Shown here in pieces: positions 24,178 through 32,871 of a stretch of DNA of 64,000 nt. The stretch comes from Mesorhizobium_K quangtriensis. Its GTDB lineage: Bacteria; Pseudomonadota; Alphaproteobacteria; Rhizobiales; Rhizobiaceae. The stretch spans positions 310,001-374,000 of the forward strand of contig NZ_JBEBMF010000001.1 of assembly GCF_040081925.1 (NCBI RefSeq), written 5' to 3'. Within the stretch, counting starts at the first letter, position 1, and each line of letters starts with the position of its first letter. The position numbers and the translations under genes were made by a program. The notes under the pieces are model-generated. The model was not told the DNA's origin and made no database searches. It saw nothing but the letters and a program-made list of their open reading frames with translations.

Positions 24178-25817
24178 TAGCCCATCGCCAGGTCGTGGCG
24201 GACCAGCGCGGGATCCCGGTCGTGCGGGTTCCCGTAGCCGCCACCGCCCGGCGTGCGGACACGAACCCGATCGCCGGCCTTCAGCGGGATATCCTGTTCC
24301 TTGGAGAGATGTTTCGGCACATGCGGCTCGCCGTCGCGAAAGACGGTCACCTCGTTGACCGCGCCGTCAGCGCCGCCGAGCACGCCCTGCGGGCCGAAAC
24401 GGCCGTGATCCATGACGAAGGACGCGCGCGCCTCGCCGCGCAGCAGTTCCACTTCGTAGGCCAGCCCGAAGCCGCCGCGATGTTTGCCTGCACCGCCCGA
24501 CCCTTCGCGCAAGGCATAGTGCCGGTAGAGCACCGGAAAGGCCTGTTCCATGATCTCGACCGGCGGCGACTTCGAGATGCCGATGGTTGAGCAGCCGTTG
24601 GTCAGGCCGTCCTCACGCGCGTTGCCGCCATAACCGCCGCCGGAAATCTGGTACATGACGAAATCGCGCCCGCGCGCCGGGTCGTGTCCGCCGAGCGCGA
24701 AATTGCCGCTGGAGCCGGCCGGCGCAGCCGTCACCTTGTCCGGCAGCGCTTGCACCATCGCCGCAAACACAGCTTCGGCGATGCGCTGCGAGACCTCCGC
24801 CGCGCACCCTGACACGGGGCGAGGATAGCGCGCATCGAGGAACGTGCCTTCGGGCCTGACCACGGTCAGCGGCTCGAACGCGCCCGCGCTGATCGGCACA
24901 TCGGGAAAGATATGGCGCATGGCGAGATAGACCGACGACAGCGTGGTCGCGAGAACGCTGTTCATCGGCCCGGCACATGGTTTCGATGAGCCGGCAAAGT
25001 CGAAAGTGAGACCGTCGCCCTTCTTCTCGACCGCGAGCGCGATCGTCAGCGGTTCGTCCACAACCCCGTCCGAATCGACGAAGGCCGTTGAGTGATAGAC
25101 ACCGTCCGGAATGACGGCGATGCCAGCGCGCATCTGTTCGGCGGCGCGCTTGCGCAACTCGGCGATAGCCTCGGTCACTGTTTCGTCGCCGTATCGGTCG
25201 AGGATCGCGAACAGCCGCTCCTGCCCGACCAGCAGTGCCGCGGCCTGGGCGCGGATATCGCCGATGCGCTGGTCCGCCACACGGATATTCGACGTGATGA
25301 TGGCGTAGATTTCCGGGTCCAGCTTTCCCTTCTTGAACAGCTTCACCGGCGGCAGGCGCAGGCCTTCTTGTTCGACCGCCGTCGCCGATGCTGAAAAGCC
25401 ACCCGGCACCGCGCCGCCGATGTCGGGCCAGTGCCCAGTGTTCGAGAGCCAGCAAAATATCCTGCCGGCCCTGTAGACTGGCATGGCGAAACGCACGTCC
25501 ATCAGATGCGTGCCGCCGAGATAAGGGTCGTTGACGATGTAGATGTCGCCCTCTTCCGGCGGCAGGCAGCGGCCATCGGCGATCATCTCGATGATTGTCT
25601 TCGTGGAATATTGCATGACGCCGACGAATACCGGCAGGCCCTGGCTTCCCTGCGCGATCAGCGAGCCGTCGATGGCCGAATAGATGCCATCGGAGCGGTC
25701 GTTGGCCTCGGCGATGACAGGCGAAAAGGCAGCGCGCGAAAAGGTGAGGTCCATCTCGTCGCAGGTCTGCTGCAGCGCCGCCTGGATGACGGAGAGGGTG
25801 ATGGCGTCGAGAGTCAT
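24066..25817 (-). CDS. hyuB: Hydantoinase/oxoprolinase family protein, subunit B (HyuB)
   Basis: 583-residue B subunit of an ATP-dependent enzyme that opens cyclic amides or carboxylates ketones (5-oxoprolinase, N-methylhydantoinase, acetone/acetophenone carboxylase). Seen: MTLDAITLSVIQAALQQTCD, AIDGSLIAQGSQGLPVFVGV, YIVNDPYLGGTHLMDV, the glycine-rich GSSGNFALGGHDPARGRDFV and RVRVRTPGGGGYGNPHDRDP near the end. The C-terminus after KMLSAS is low-complexity Ser/Pro and overlaps the convergent gene by 112 bp, suggesting loss of the original stop. Its ribosome site lies in a hairpin of a rhizobial repeat between it and hyuA. Confidence 0.93.
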   Translation of the reverse strand: MTLDAITLSVIQAALQQTCDEMDLTFSRAAFSPVIAEANDRSDGIYSAIDGSLIAQGSQGLPVFVGVMQYSTKTIIEMIADGRCLPPEEGDIYIVNDPYLGGTHLMDVRFAMPVYRAGRIFCWLSNTGHWPDIGGAVPGGFSASATAVEQEGLRLPPVKLFKKGKLDPEIYAIITSNIRVADQRIGDIRAQAAALLVGQERLFAILDRYGDETVTEAIAELRKRAAEQMRAGIAVIPDGVYHSTAFVDSDGVVDEPLTIALAVEKKGDGLTFDFAGSSKPCAGPMNSVLATTLSSVYLAMRHIFPDVPISAGAFEPLTVVRPEGTFLDARYPRPVSGCAAEVSQRIAEAVFAAMVQALPDKVTAAPAGSSGNFALGGHDPARGRDFVMYQISGGGYGGNAREDGLTNGCSTIGISKSPPVEIMEQAFPVLYRHYALREGSGGAGKHRGGFGLAYEVELLRGEARASFVMDHGRFGPQGVLGGADGAVNEVTVFRDGEPHVPKHLSKEQDIPLKAGDRVRVRTPGGGGYGNPHDRDPALVRHDLAMGYYAAEDVEKMLSASSRSPSSSNSPGSSSTASIDQSDG

Positions 25818-25819
25818 CT

Positions 25820-25950
25820 TTCTTCTCCCCGCTTGCGGGGAGAAGGTGTCACGAAGTGACGGATGAGGGGCAGAAGTAAACCTGGCCGAACGAAATGTCG
25901 CCCCTCATCTGCCTGCCGGCATCTTCTTCCCGTGAACGGGGAGAAGAAAG
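25820..25950. repeat. RIME-like rhizobial palindromic mosaic repeat between hyuA and hyuB
   Basis: Composite palindromic element of the kind scattered between genes in rhizobia. Parts: hairpin TTCTCCCCGC / GCGGGGAGAA (25822-25843); GTCAC / GTGAC (25848-25860); GATGAGGGGC (25862-25871) pairing with GCCCCTCATC (25900-25909); and a second hairpin around CTTCTTCCCG / CGGGGAGAAG (25923-25946). On the minus strand the first hairpin ends 4 bases before the hyuB ATG. Confidence 0.8.
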
Positions 25951-25968
25951 ACTGCGCCGATGTCCCTC

Positions 25969-28041
25969 TCATCTCCCCACCCCGATCAGAATATTCCCAT
26001 CCGTATCGCTCCTCGCCACGTCACCCGGTTCCAGCACCGTCGTCGCGTCCATCTGCTCGATGATCGCAGGTCCATGCACAATCGCGTCGAGCGGCAGCTT
26101 CTCGCGGCGATAAACCGGCGTGTCGATCCAGTCGCCGTCGAACCAGACTGGCCGTACTTCTCGGCGCGCTTCATCGAGTGTCGACGTGCGCCCGGCAGGA
26201 TCGATCAGCCGGCTAAGGTCGACCGCAGGACGCACGCCGACAACGGATGTGTTAAGGTTGACGAGATTGGCACGGATCTCCGGAAGCTCCACCCGAAAAC
26301 GGGCGAAATAGGCCTTTTCGAACAATTCCTGCAATTGCGCGCGCGACACTTCTGCCGAGGGCAGCGGCACATTGAGGATATGCGTCTGGCCGACGAACTG
26401 CATGTCTGCGGAGTGGATGGTGCGGATCGTTTCCGGCTCGGCCGCCTCCTTGGCGATCAGCGTTTGCCCCTCCTCGCGATGCCGCTCCAGCACTTGGCGC
26501 ACGCGCGCTTCGTCGAGCAGTGGCACGGGCTGGTTGATCGTGTTGACGAAGTCGTGCCGCAGATCTGCGACCACGCACCCCAGCGCATTGGTGATGCCCG
26601 GCCGCGCCGGCACCAGAACGGTGGGCAGGCCGAGTTCGCGCGCCAGTGCCGAGGCGTGCAGCGGTCCCGCGCCACCGAAGGCGAACAGTGCGAAATCGCG
26701 CGGGTCGTAGCCCCGGCTCACCGACACCATGCGGATCGCGCCGGCCATCTTCAAATTGCCTAGCCTCAGCACCGCTCCCGCCGCCGCGATCGCGTCGAGC
26801 CCCGCCGCGCGGCCGATCTTCGCCTCGAAGATGTCCCGCACCTTTTTGACCGTCACCGGCGCATCGACGGCCAGCAGGCGTTTCGGGTCCAGCCGGCCGA
26901 GCAGCAGGTTCGCGTCGGTGATGGTCGGCTCCGTGCCGCCGCGACCGTAGCAGATCGGGCCGGGCGTCGCGCCAGCGCTTTCGGGTCCGACCTGGATCAG
27001 CCCGGAGGCATCGACACGCGCAATCGAACCGCCGCCCGCGCCCACCGTATGGACTGCCACCATCGGCACATGGATCGGCATGGCGTATTCGATCTCGGTC
27101 TCGTTGGAGACCGCAGGCTCGGCGTTCAGGATCAACGCGACGTCGGTCGACGTGCCGCCCATGTCGTAGGTGACCAGATTTTTGTAGCCGGCGCGCCTGC
27201 CTGTGTAGGCAGCGGCGATGACACCTGACGCCGGCCCGGACATCACCGTCTTGGCGGCTTCGCGGGCGACGAAGCGCGCCGAGATCATGCCGCCATTGCC
27301 GTTCATGATCAGGAAGTCGCGGGCATAGCCCATTTTCGCGAGTTCGGTGCGCAACCGCTCGACATAGCGCTCAAGGATCGGCTGCACCGATGCGTTGACC
27401 GAAGCGGTGACGCCGCGCTCGAATTCGCGCGCCTCCGACAGCAGTGAATGGCCGGTGGTGATGTAGCCGTTCGGCCAGAGCGAGGCGGCGATCTCGGCGG
27501 CACGCCGTTCGTGTGAAGGGTTGGCATAGGAATGCAGGAAGTGGATCACCAGCGCCTCGCAGCCGGCGTCGAGCAGGTGACGGACGACAGCCCTGACCTC
27601 ATCTTCGTCGAGCGGCGTGCGGACAGCGCCACCAGCCTCGACCCGCTCGGTGACCTCCAGCCGCAGGTTGCGCGGGATGACCGGCACGAATGTTCCGGTC
27701 ATGCCATAGGGCTGCGGCCGGGTGCGGCGCCCGAGTTCGATGATGTCGCGGAAGCCGCGTGTGGTAATCATGCCCGTGCGGGCGAGCCGACGCTCCAGCA
27801 CCGCGTTGGTGGTCGTGGTCGTGCCGTGCACGATCAGGTCGATGTCTGCGGCATCGATATTCGCCGCAGCAAGCGCGCTGACGACGCCGAACGACTGGTT
27901 GTCGACGGTGGTCGGCACCTTGGCGATGCGAACGCCGCCGGAGGCGCGACCGTCGATCAGGATGAGGTCGGTGAAAGTACCGCCGACATCGATGCCGGCG
28001 ACGACGCTTCCCGCCTGGCCTGCCTGATTATTCTCAGTCAT
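25969..28041 (-). CDS. hyuA: Hydantoinase/oxoprolinase family protein, subunit A (HyuA)
   Basis: 690-residue ATP-binding partner of HyuB. N-terminal phosphate-binding motif GIDVGGTFTDLILIDG (about residues 16-31), FLIMNGNGGMISARFV, then the second actin-like ATPase motif TYDMGGTSTDVALI. The ALFAFGGAGPLHASALAREL segment is typical of the family. Works with HyuB on a lactam, hydantoin or ketone; in this island an oxo-lactam from ring reduction is an attractive substrate but unproven. Divergent from fpr; the 197-bp spacer holds the motif shared with the 16.3-kb promoter. Confidence 0.93.
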   Translation of the reverse strand: MTENNQAGQAGSVVAGIDVGGTFTDLILIDGRASGGVRIAKVPTTVDNQSFGVVSALAAANIDAADIDLIVHGTTTTTNAVLERRLARTGMITTRGFRDIIELGRRTRPQPYGMTGTFVPVIPRNLRLEVTERVEAGGAVRTPLDEDEVRAVVRHLLDAGCEALVIHFLHSYANPSHERRAAEIAASLWPNGYITTGHSLLSEAREFERGVTASVNASVQPILERYVERLRTELAKMGYARDFLIMNGNGGMISARFVAREAAKTVMSGPASGVIAAAYTGRRAGYKNLVTYDMGGTSTDVALILNAEPAVSNETEIEYAMPIHVPMVAVHTVGAGGGSIARVDASGLIQVGPESAGATPGPICYGRGGTEPTITDANLLLGRLDPKRLLAVDAPVTVKKVRDIFEAKIGRAAGLDAIAAAGAVLRLGNLKMAGAIRMVSVSRGYDPRDFALFAFGGAGPLHASALARELGLPTVLVPARPGITNALGCVVADLRHDFVNTINQPVPLLDEARVRQVLERHREEGQTLIAKEAAEPETIRTIHSADMQFVGQTHILNVPLPSAEVSRAQLQELFEKAYFARFRVELPEIRANLVNLNTSVVGVRPAVDLSRLIDPAGRTSTLDEARREVRPVWFDGDWIDTPVYRREKLPLDAIVHGPAIIEQMDATTVLEPGDVARSDTDGNILIGVGR

Positions 28042-28115
28042 GCACGAAATCCGAAATGTCGAATCTCGAAAACGCCGGCATGTTGGAAGCCTGTTCCGCG
28101 CTGCAATCTTGACCA

Positions 28116-28143
28116 GATATTCGTTTGTATACTAATAAATTTC
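28116..28143 (+). promoter_or_regulatory. Putative operator matching the 16.3-kb site
   Basis: GATATTCG followed by TTTGTATACTAATAAATTTC, nearly identical to 16257-16283. It lies 75 bp upstream of hyuA (minus strand) and about 95 bp upstream of fpr (plus strand). The centre TTTGTATACTAA is almost palindromic around GTATAC, as in many GntR/FCD-type operators. The binding protein is not identified. Confidence 0.6.
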
Positions 28144-28238
28144 CCAAACAAGGCATCACCATTCCAGCCTGTCGCCCGACACTCCGGATGCCTCCCGTTC
28201 GGAGCGTAGTGGGCGTCATGCCGTTGAAAGGGTCGAGA

Positions 28239-29066
28239 ATGCAGCAGACCGCAACCGCCGTGAAGGACGACGCCGAACGCGTCGCTTTTCCGATTCCGGC
28301 AAATGTCTTCGCCGAAAAAGTCGTGTCGGTAAAGCACTACACCGACCGGCTGTTTTCCTTCCGTGTGACGCGCCCCCAGGCCTTCCGCTTCCGCTCCGGC
28401 GAGTTCGTCATGATCGGGCTGCCCAATGCCGAGAAGCCTGTGTTCCGCGCCTATTCGATCGCCAGCCCCGCCTGGGACGAGGAGATCGAGTTCTTCTCGA
28501 TCAAGGTACCGGAGGGGCCGCTGACCTCGCATCTGCAGAAGGTGCAGCCCGGCGATACCGTACTGCTGCGCCAGAAGACGACCGGCACGCTGGTCGTCGA
28601 TGCACTGACCCCGGCCAAGCGCCTGTTCATGATCTCGACCGGCACCGGCATCGCGCCATTTGCCAGCCTCGTGCGCGATCCCGACACCTACGAGAAGTTC
28701 GACCAGATCATCCTCACCCATACCTGCCGCGACCATGCCGAGCTTGCCTATGGCGTCGAGCTGTTCGAAGCGCTTGCCGCAGACCCACTGATCGGCGAAC
28801 TGGTGCAGGACCGTGTGACGCTCTATTCGACCACGACGCGCGAGATCACGCCCCAGATGGGCCGCATCACGCGGCTGATCGAGACTGGTCGTTTCTACGA
28901 GGATCTTGGCATCGCGCCGCTCTCGCCCGACACCGACCGCGTCATGATCTGCGGCTCGATGCATATGCTGAAGGACGTCAAGGAACTGGTCGAAAGTCTC
29001 GGCTTCAAGGAAGGCTCGCTCGCCCATCCGGCCGATTTCGTCGTCGAACGCGCCTTCGTCGGCTGA
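28239..29066 (+). CDS. fpr: Ferredoxin-NADP(+) reductase
   Basis: FAD enzyme exchanging electrons between NADPH and ferredoxin/flavodoxin. ATG 28239 follows AAAGGG; more distant starts in frame are less likely. 275 residues, close to the bacterial subclass (about 257). FAD motif FRAYSIASPAWDEE (R-x-Y-S), NADP pocket MISTGTGIAPFASLVRDP, THTCRDHAELAYG, and MICGSMHMLKDV near the end; C-terminal VVERAFVG is usual for the group. Placed between the hyu genes and the FAH gene, it could recycle ferredoxin for the hydroxynicotinate-reductase-like enzyme. Confidence 0.95.
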   Translation: MQQTATAVKDDAERVAFPIPANVFAEKVVSVKHYTDRLFSFRVTRPQAFRFRSGEFVMIGLPNAEKPVFRAYSIASPAWDEEIEFFSIKVPEGPLTSHLQKVQPGDTVLLRQKTTGTLVVDALTPAKRLFMISTGTGIAPFASLVRDPDTYEKFDQIILTHTCRDHAELAYGVELFEALAADPLIGELVQDRVTLYSTTTREITPQMGRITRLIETGRFYEDLGIAPLSPDTDRVMICGSMHMLKDVKELVESLGFKEGSLAHPADFVVERAFVG

Positions 29067-29070
29067 TTTT

Positions 29071-29100
29071 TCGCCCGCCGGGTTCCGTGGCGGGCGATTT
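29071..29100 (+). terminator. Intrinsic terminator after fpr
   Basis: TCGCCCGCC (29071-29079) and GGCGGGCGA (29089-29097) form a 9-bp GC-rich stem with a 9-base loop, preceded by a T run and followed by TTT. It lies 4 bp after the fpr stop. Confidence 0.7.
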
Positions 29101-29145
29101 CCACTTGTCGTACAGCCCTGCACCTGCAAAAAGATGCGCGGATCA

Positions 29146-29167
29146 TACCGTACCCGCTGGTACGGTA
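29146..29167. promoter_or_regulatory. Perfect 9-bp inverted repeat upstream of the FAH gene
   Basis: TACCGTACC, loop CGCT, GGTACGGTA. It is after the fpr terminator and about 100 bp before the FAH start, with no T-tract, so an operator is more likely than a terminator. No similar copy was noticed elsewhere in the window. Confidence 0.5.
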
Positions 29168-29269
29168 GACTCTGGCGGTAGAATTCATTTGTCGGACTTT
29201 TCCGACCTGTCCTCCGCCGAACGTGACCATGCCTGCCGCACCTGAAAACCGGCCGGCCCTCAGGAGGGA

Positions 29270-30121
29270 ATGTCCTTGAAACTGCTGCGTTATGGAAAGC
29301 CGGGCAAGGAACGTCCGGGCGTGCTCGATGCGGATGGAAAGATCCGCGACCTGTCGGAGCATGTGGCAGATGTCGCAGGCGCCGCGCTCGCGCCCGCCGC
29401 GCTGAAGAAGCTGTCGAAGATCGATCCCAAGACCCTGCCGCTGGTTCGCGGCAATCCGCGCCTGGGACCCTGCGTCGCCGGCACCGGCAAATTCATCTGC
29501 ATCGGCCTGAACTATGCAGACCACGCAGCCGAGTCCAACCTGCCCGTTCCTTCTGAGCCGGTCATCTTCATGAAGGCCTCCTCGGCGATCGTCGGCCCCG
29601 ATGACGACGTGCTCATCCCGCGCGGCTCGAAGAAGACCGACTGGGAAGTCGAGCTCGGCGTCGTGATCGGCAAGAAGACGAAATACGTGTCCGAGGCCGA
29701 GGCGCTCGACTATGTCGCCGGCTACTGCGTTTCCCACGATGTGTCGGAGCGTGCGTTCCAGACCGAACGTCAGGGCCAGTGGACCAAGGGCAAGAGCTGC
29801 GACACCTTCGGACCGATCGGCCCATGGCTGGTCACCAAGGACGAGGTTGCCGATCCGCAGAACCTCAAGATGTGGCTCAAGGTTAACGGCAAGACGAGGC
29901 AGGACGGCTCGACCAAGACGATGGTCTATGGCGTCGCTCACCTCGTGTCCTACCTGTCGCAGTTCATGTCCCTGCTGCCCGGCGATATTATCTCGACCGG
30001 CACGCCTCCCGGCGTCGGCATGGGCATGAAGCCGCCGAAGTTCCTGAAGGCCGGCGACGTGGTCGAGCTCGGCATCGAGGGTCTCGGCACGCAGAAGCAG
30101 ACCTTCGTCCAGGACAAGTAA
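29270..30121 (+). CDS. Fumarylacetoacetate hydrolase (FAH) family enzyme
   Basis: 283 residues. FAH-superfamily members hydrolyse or isomerise acyl-pyruvates and oxo-dienoates late in aromatic or heterocycle degradation. Metal ligands: Glu-x-Glu in KKTDWEVELGVVIGKKTK and the His of CIGLNYADHAAESN. Also VSDV-type segment CVSHDVSERAFQTERQGQW and the C-terminal STGTPPGVGMGMKPPKFLKA. AGGAGG ends 2 bases before ATG 29270, too close for that codon but well spaced for TTG 29276 (MKLLRYGKPG), which may be the real start. Exact substrate unknown; placement suggests the island. Confidence 0.9.
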   Translation: MSLKLLRYGKPGKERPGVLDADGKIRDLSEHVADVAGAALAPAALKKLSKIDPKTLPLVRGNPRLGPCVAGTGKFICIGLNYADHAAESNLPVPSEPVIFMKASSAIVGPDDDVLIPRGSKKTDWEVELGVVIGKKTKYVSEAEALDYVAGYCVSHDVSERAFQTERQGQWTKGKSCDTFGPIGPWLVTKDEVADPQNLKMWLKVNGKTRQDGSTKTMVYGVAHLVSYLSQFMSLLPGDIISTGTPPGVGMGMKPPKFLKAGDVVELGIEGLGTQKQTFVQDK

Positions 30122-30137
30122 TCCGCCACGAAATAGC

Positions 30138-30173
30138 AACGCCGCCGATCCATCCAGGGTCGGCGGCGTTTTG
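30138..30173. terminator. Bidirectional terminator between FAH gene and cyclase gene
   Basis: AACGCCGCCGA (30138-30148) and TCGGCGGCGTT (30160-30170) pair perfectly over 11 bp with an 11-base loop, then TTT. It lies between convergent genes. Confidence 0.8.
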
Positions 30174-30175
30174 AT

Positions 30176-31399
30176 TCAAGGTGAGGCGGTGTCCGGGTCG
30201 AGCGTGAAAAGCTCCTGCGCGCGGCCAACGCCGCGAAGCGCGTAGCGCCCGACGGAGACGAGCCGGTCGCGTTCGAGTGGCGGCAGCGCGTCGCGGAAAT
30301 CCAGCGAGAACAGTACGTCGCGGTCGGCTGATCGGCACATCGAGGCGATGCGGCTGGTTTCGTTGACAGCCTGTCCGACGACGGTGAAGTCGAGCCGGTC
30401 CTTGCTGCCGATATTGCCGTAGAAGACATCGCCGGTGTGCAGTCCGAGATAGATGGATGATACCGGCTGCCCCGAGGCGACGCGGCGCAGGTTGAGCTCG
30501 GCATGCCGCCGGCGCATGTCGGTCTCGGCACGCAGCGCGGCAGCGCAGGCTTCGGCGGGACCGTCGGCGGTGAAGATCGCCAGCACGCCGTCCGCCATAA
30601 GCTTCAGAACGTCGCCACCCGCGCCATGCACAGCGGTGATGACGATCTCGGCGTAGTCGTTCAGGAACGGTATGAGCTGGTCGCTGTCGATGCTTTCCGA
30701 CAGCTTGGTGTATCCTTGCATGTCGGAGAACCATATGGCGGCGTTGATCCGCTCGGCCTCTCCGCGCGTGACGCGTCCCTCCAGCACGCGGCGGCCGGGA
30801 TCCCGGCCGAGATAGGCTTCCGCGAGAGACTGGGCGACGCGGGCTAGCGACGTGGATTTGATTGCCAGTCCAAGCACAGGCACCAGCCGGCGCAGCGTGG
30901 CGATATCGTCATCCGTGAAACCACCCGGCCGTGTCGTCGTCCAGCGCGACATGAAACAGTCCATCTCGCCGATCGCCGCTTCCTTGTCGAAACGCTGGAT
31001 CATGGCAAGCCAGTCCGTCTGGCCCTCGTCGCGAAGCTCCGCCATCACGGGGAAGGTCTGTTCTCCCTGTTCGTCGAGGCGCTGACGCAACTCGTCTTCC
31101 CCGGTCTGCAGCAGATGGTAGAACGGGCTGTTCTTCCAGCTTTCCGCGGCGTAGCCGCCAAGGCTCATGGGCGCATAGGGAGATACCGGCGTTTCAACGG
31201 GTTTGTCGCTGCTCCAGGAGAAGACCCGCCCCTCATAAACGGGATGCAGCGTATCAATGATGGCCAGCCCGCGCGCGATTTCGAGGCCGGCATCGACGCA
31301 GCGCTCGCAGAATCCATTCAGAAGGGTGATCTCGTCATCGCCCGCCAGCCCTCGTCTTACAGTCCAGTCCGCGATTGCGGATATGCCGGCTTCGTCCAT
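30176..31399 (-). CDS. Class III adenylate/guanylate cyclase
   Basis: 407 residues; makes a cyclic nucleotide, most likely cAMP. The N-terminal about 200 residues are an uncharacterised sensor-like region (ITLLNGFCERCVDAGLEIAR ... FTDDDIATLRRLVPVLGLAI) with no membrane segment. The C-terminal catalytic domain has the metal Asp in IWFSDMQGYTKLSE, GDVLKLMADGVLAIF with the second Asp, LGLHTGDVFYGNIGS, LDFTVVGQAVNETSRI with the purine-specifying Asp and transition-state Asn/Arg. So the catalytic residues look complete. ATG 31399 follows GGGGAA. It stands alone between convergent and same-strand genes. Confidence 0.92.
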   Translation of the reverse strand: MDEAGISAIADWTVRRGLAGDDEITLLNGFCERCVDAGLEIARGLAIIDTLHPVYEGRVFSWSSDKPVETPVSPYAPMSLGGYAAESWKNSPFYHLLQTGEDELRQRLDEQGEQTFPVMAELRDEGQTDWLAMIQRFDKEAAIGEMDCFMSRWTTTRPGGFTDDDIATLRRLVPVLGLAIKSTSLARVAQSLAEAYLGRDPGRRVLEGRVTRGEAERINAAIWFSDMQGYTKLSESIDSDQLIPFLNDYAEIVITAVHGAGGDVLKLMADGVLAIFTADGPAEACAAALRAETDMRRRHAELNLRRVASGQPVSSIYLGLHTGDVFYGNIGSKDRLDFTVVGQAVNETSRIASMCRSADRDVLFSLDFRDALPPLERDRLVSVGRYALRGVGRAQELFTLDPDTASP

Positions 31400-31495
31400 G
31401 CTGTTCCCCGCTCGTCGGAATCCCTCACGCCAAGATGTGAGGCAGGGCCACGGCTTTTCAAGCGGCCGCCTGTCGCTCCGGCGCGGGGCGTCACC

Positions 31496-32737
31496 CTATC
31501 TTGCAGCCTTTGGCTGGTCGTCGAGGGATTTCTGGAGTTCGGCCGCCGCATCCTGCGGCGTCTCGGTGCCGTTGACGACAGCGGTCGCCTTCAGCCTCGT
31601 TTCGTCCGCGAGGCTGGGTGTGCCGCGCGACAGGACCGCATCCGTCGAGCGAAAAGTCGATTTGCAGCGGCTTCGCCAGGACGCGAACGTCGCGGCCAGC
31701 GGATCGTCGATCGCCTTCGGCGTCTGGATCAGGCCGACGAAGCCCGGCAGGGCATCGGCATAGATCGACGCGAATTCCGGCGACGCCACCCAGGCTAGGA
31801 AGGTTCTGGCCGCCTCGGCATGTGCGCTTTTCGGGTTGAGGCCGATCCCGATGTCGGGATGGTCGGAGATATAGCAGCCATCGCCGGCATTTCTGACCGG
31901 CGGCGGGAACGCGCCGAGCCTGAACCGGGCCTGCGCGTTGAAGCCAGAAATCTCCCACGAGCCCGCAGGGTAAATCGCGGCGCGGCCGGATGCGAATAGC
32001 TTCTGGCTGTCTGCATAAGACCGCTTCTCGAAGTCCGTGCCGAGATAGTCCTTCCACCGGGCAAGCGTCGCCAGTGGCTCCATCCACTGCGCGTCGGTCA
32101 GCTTCTGCTTGCCGGCGACGAGTGCCGTGCGGCCATCCTCGCCACGCCAATAGGCCGGGCCGATGTTCTGGTAGCCGAGTATGCCGGCTTCCCATCCATC
32201 CTTCGTGCCCATGGCCAGCGGCGTGTAGGTTCCGTCGGCCCTGATCTTGTCGAGCGCGGCGAAGAACTCCGCTTCGGTGGTGGGTGCCGCGATGCCCAGT
32301 TGCTCGAAGGCATCCGCATTGTAGAGGAAACCGTGGATGACCGAGGCGATCGGCACGCAGAACGTGGTCTTGCCGTCGTTCGTCGACCATGCCGATCGGG
32401 CGAAGGCGGAAAAAGCGTCTAATCCCGGCAGGTCGTTCAACGGGGCCAGATAGCCCTTGTTGTAAAGGTCCAGCGAGGCGTCGAACGGCCGGCATGCCAT
32501 CAGGTCGCCAGCCTTGCCCGCCCCGAGCCGAGCGGCCAGTTCGGCGTCGTAGGTCTCTCCCCCGGTCGGCGAGAAAACGACCTTGATGCCTGGCGTGCGG
32601 GCCTCGAAGGCGGGGATGATCCTGTCCTGCCAGACCGACAGGTCATCGTCGCGCCAGCTTTCGATGACGATCGTCTTCTCTTCGGCGGCAGCTGCGACCG
32701 TGCCGAGCAGAAGGATGACCAATGCTGCGCGCGTCAT
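31496..32737 (-). CDS. Sugar ABC transporter substrate-binding protein without adjacent permeases
   Basis: 413 residues from ATG 32737 with signal peptide MTRAALVILLLGTVAAAAEE; ATG 32785 is an alternative. A family-1 solute-binding protein (MalE/UgpB-like): VIESWRDDDLSVWQDRIIPA, GDLMACRPFDASLDLYNKGY, FASGRAAIYPAGSWEISGF and SRGTPSLADETRLKATAVVN near the end. It is divergent from an N-acetylglucosamine operon, so an amino-sugar ligand is likely, but no permease or ATPase gene is next to it. Those subunits may be elsewhere or lost. Downstream is the cyclase gene on the same strand. Confidence 0.85.
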   Translation of the reverse strand: MTRAALVILLLGTVAAAAEEKTIVIESWRDDDLSVWQDRIIPAFEARTPGIKVVFSPTGGETYDAELAARLGAGKAGDLMACRPFDASLDLYNKGYLAPLNDLPGLDAFSAFARSAWSTNDGKTTFCVPIASVIHGFLYNADAFEQLGIAAPTTEAEFFAALDKIRADGTYTPLAMGTKDGWEAGILGYQNIGPAYWRGEDGRTALVAGKQKLTDAQWMEPLATLARWKDYLGTDFEKRSYADSQKLFASGRAAIYPAGSWEISGFNAQARFRLGAFPPPVRNAGDGCYISDHPDIGIGLNPKSAHAEAARTFLAWVASPEFASIYADALPGFVGLIQTPKAIDDPLAATFASWRSRCKSTFRSTDAVLSRGTPSLADETRLKATAVVNGTETPQDAAAELQKSLDDQPKAAR

Positions 32738-32871
32738 CTGCAAATCGGGCAGTCCTCTCAATTTCACGTTCAGCTGCGACCCCATATCGGCGAATCGCGA
32801 CCGCGCCAAATAAAGCTTGGCAAATTGGCTTCTTGTTGGCATCACCTGCGCGGGAATACGGAGGTCGGTCC

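Noticed and set aside
29146..29167. Second terminator after fpr
   Set aside because: No T-tract and a stronger hairpin with T-flank lies closer to the stop at 29071-29100.
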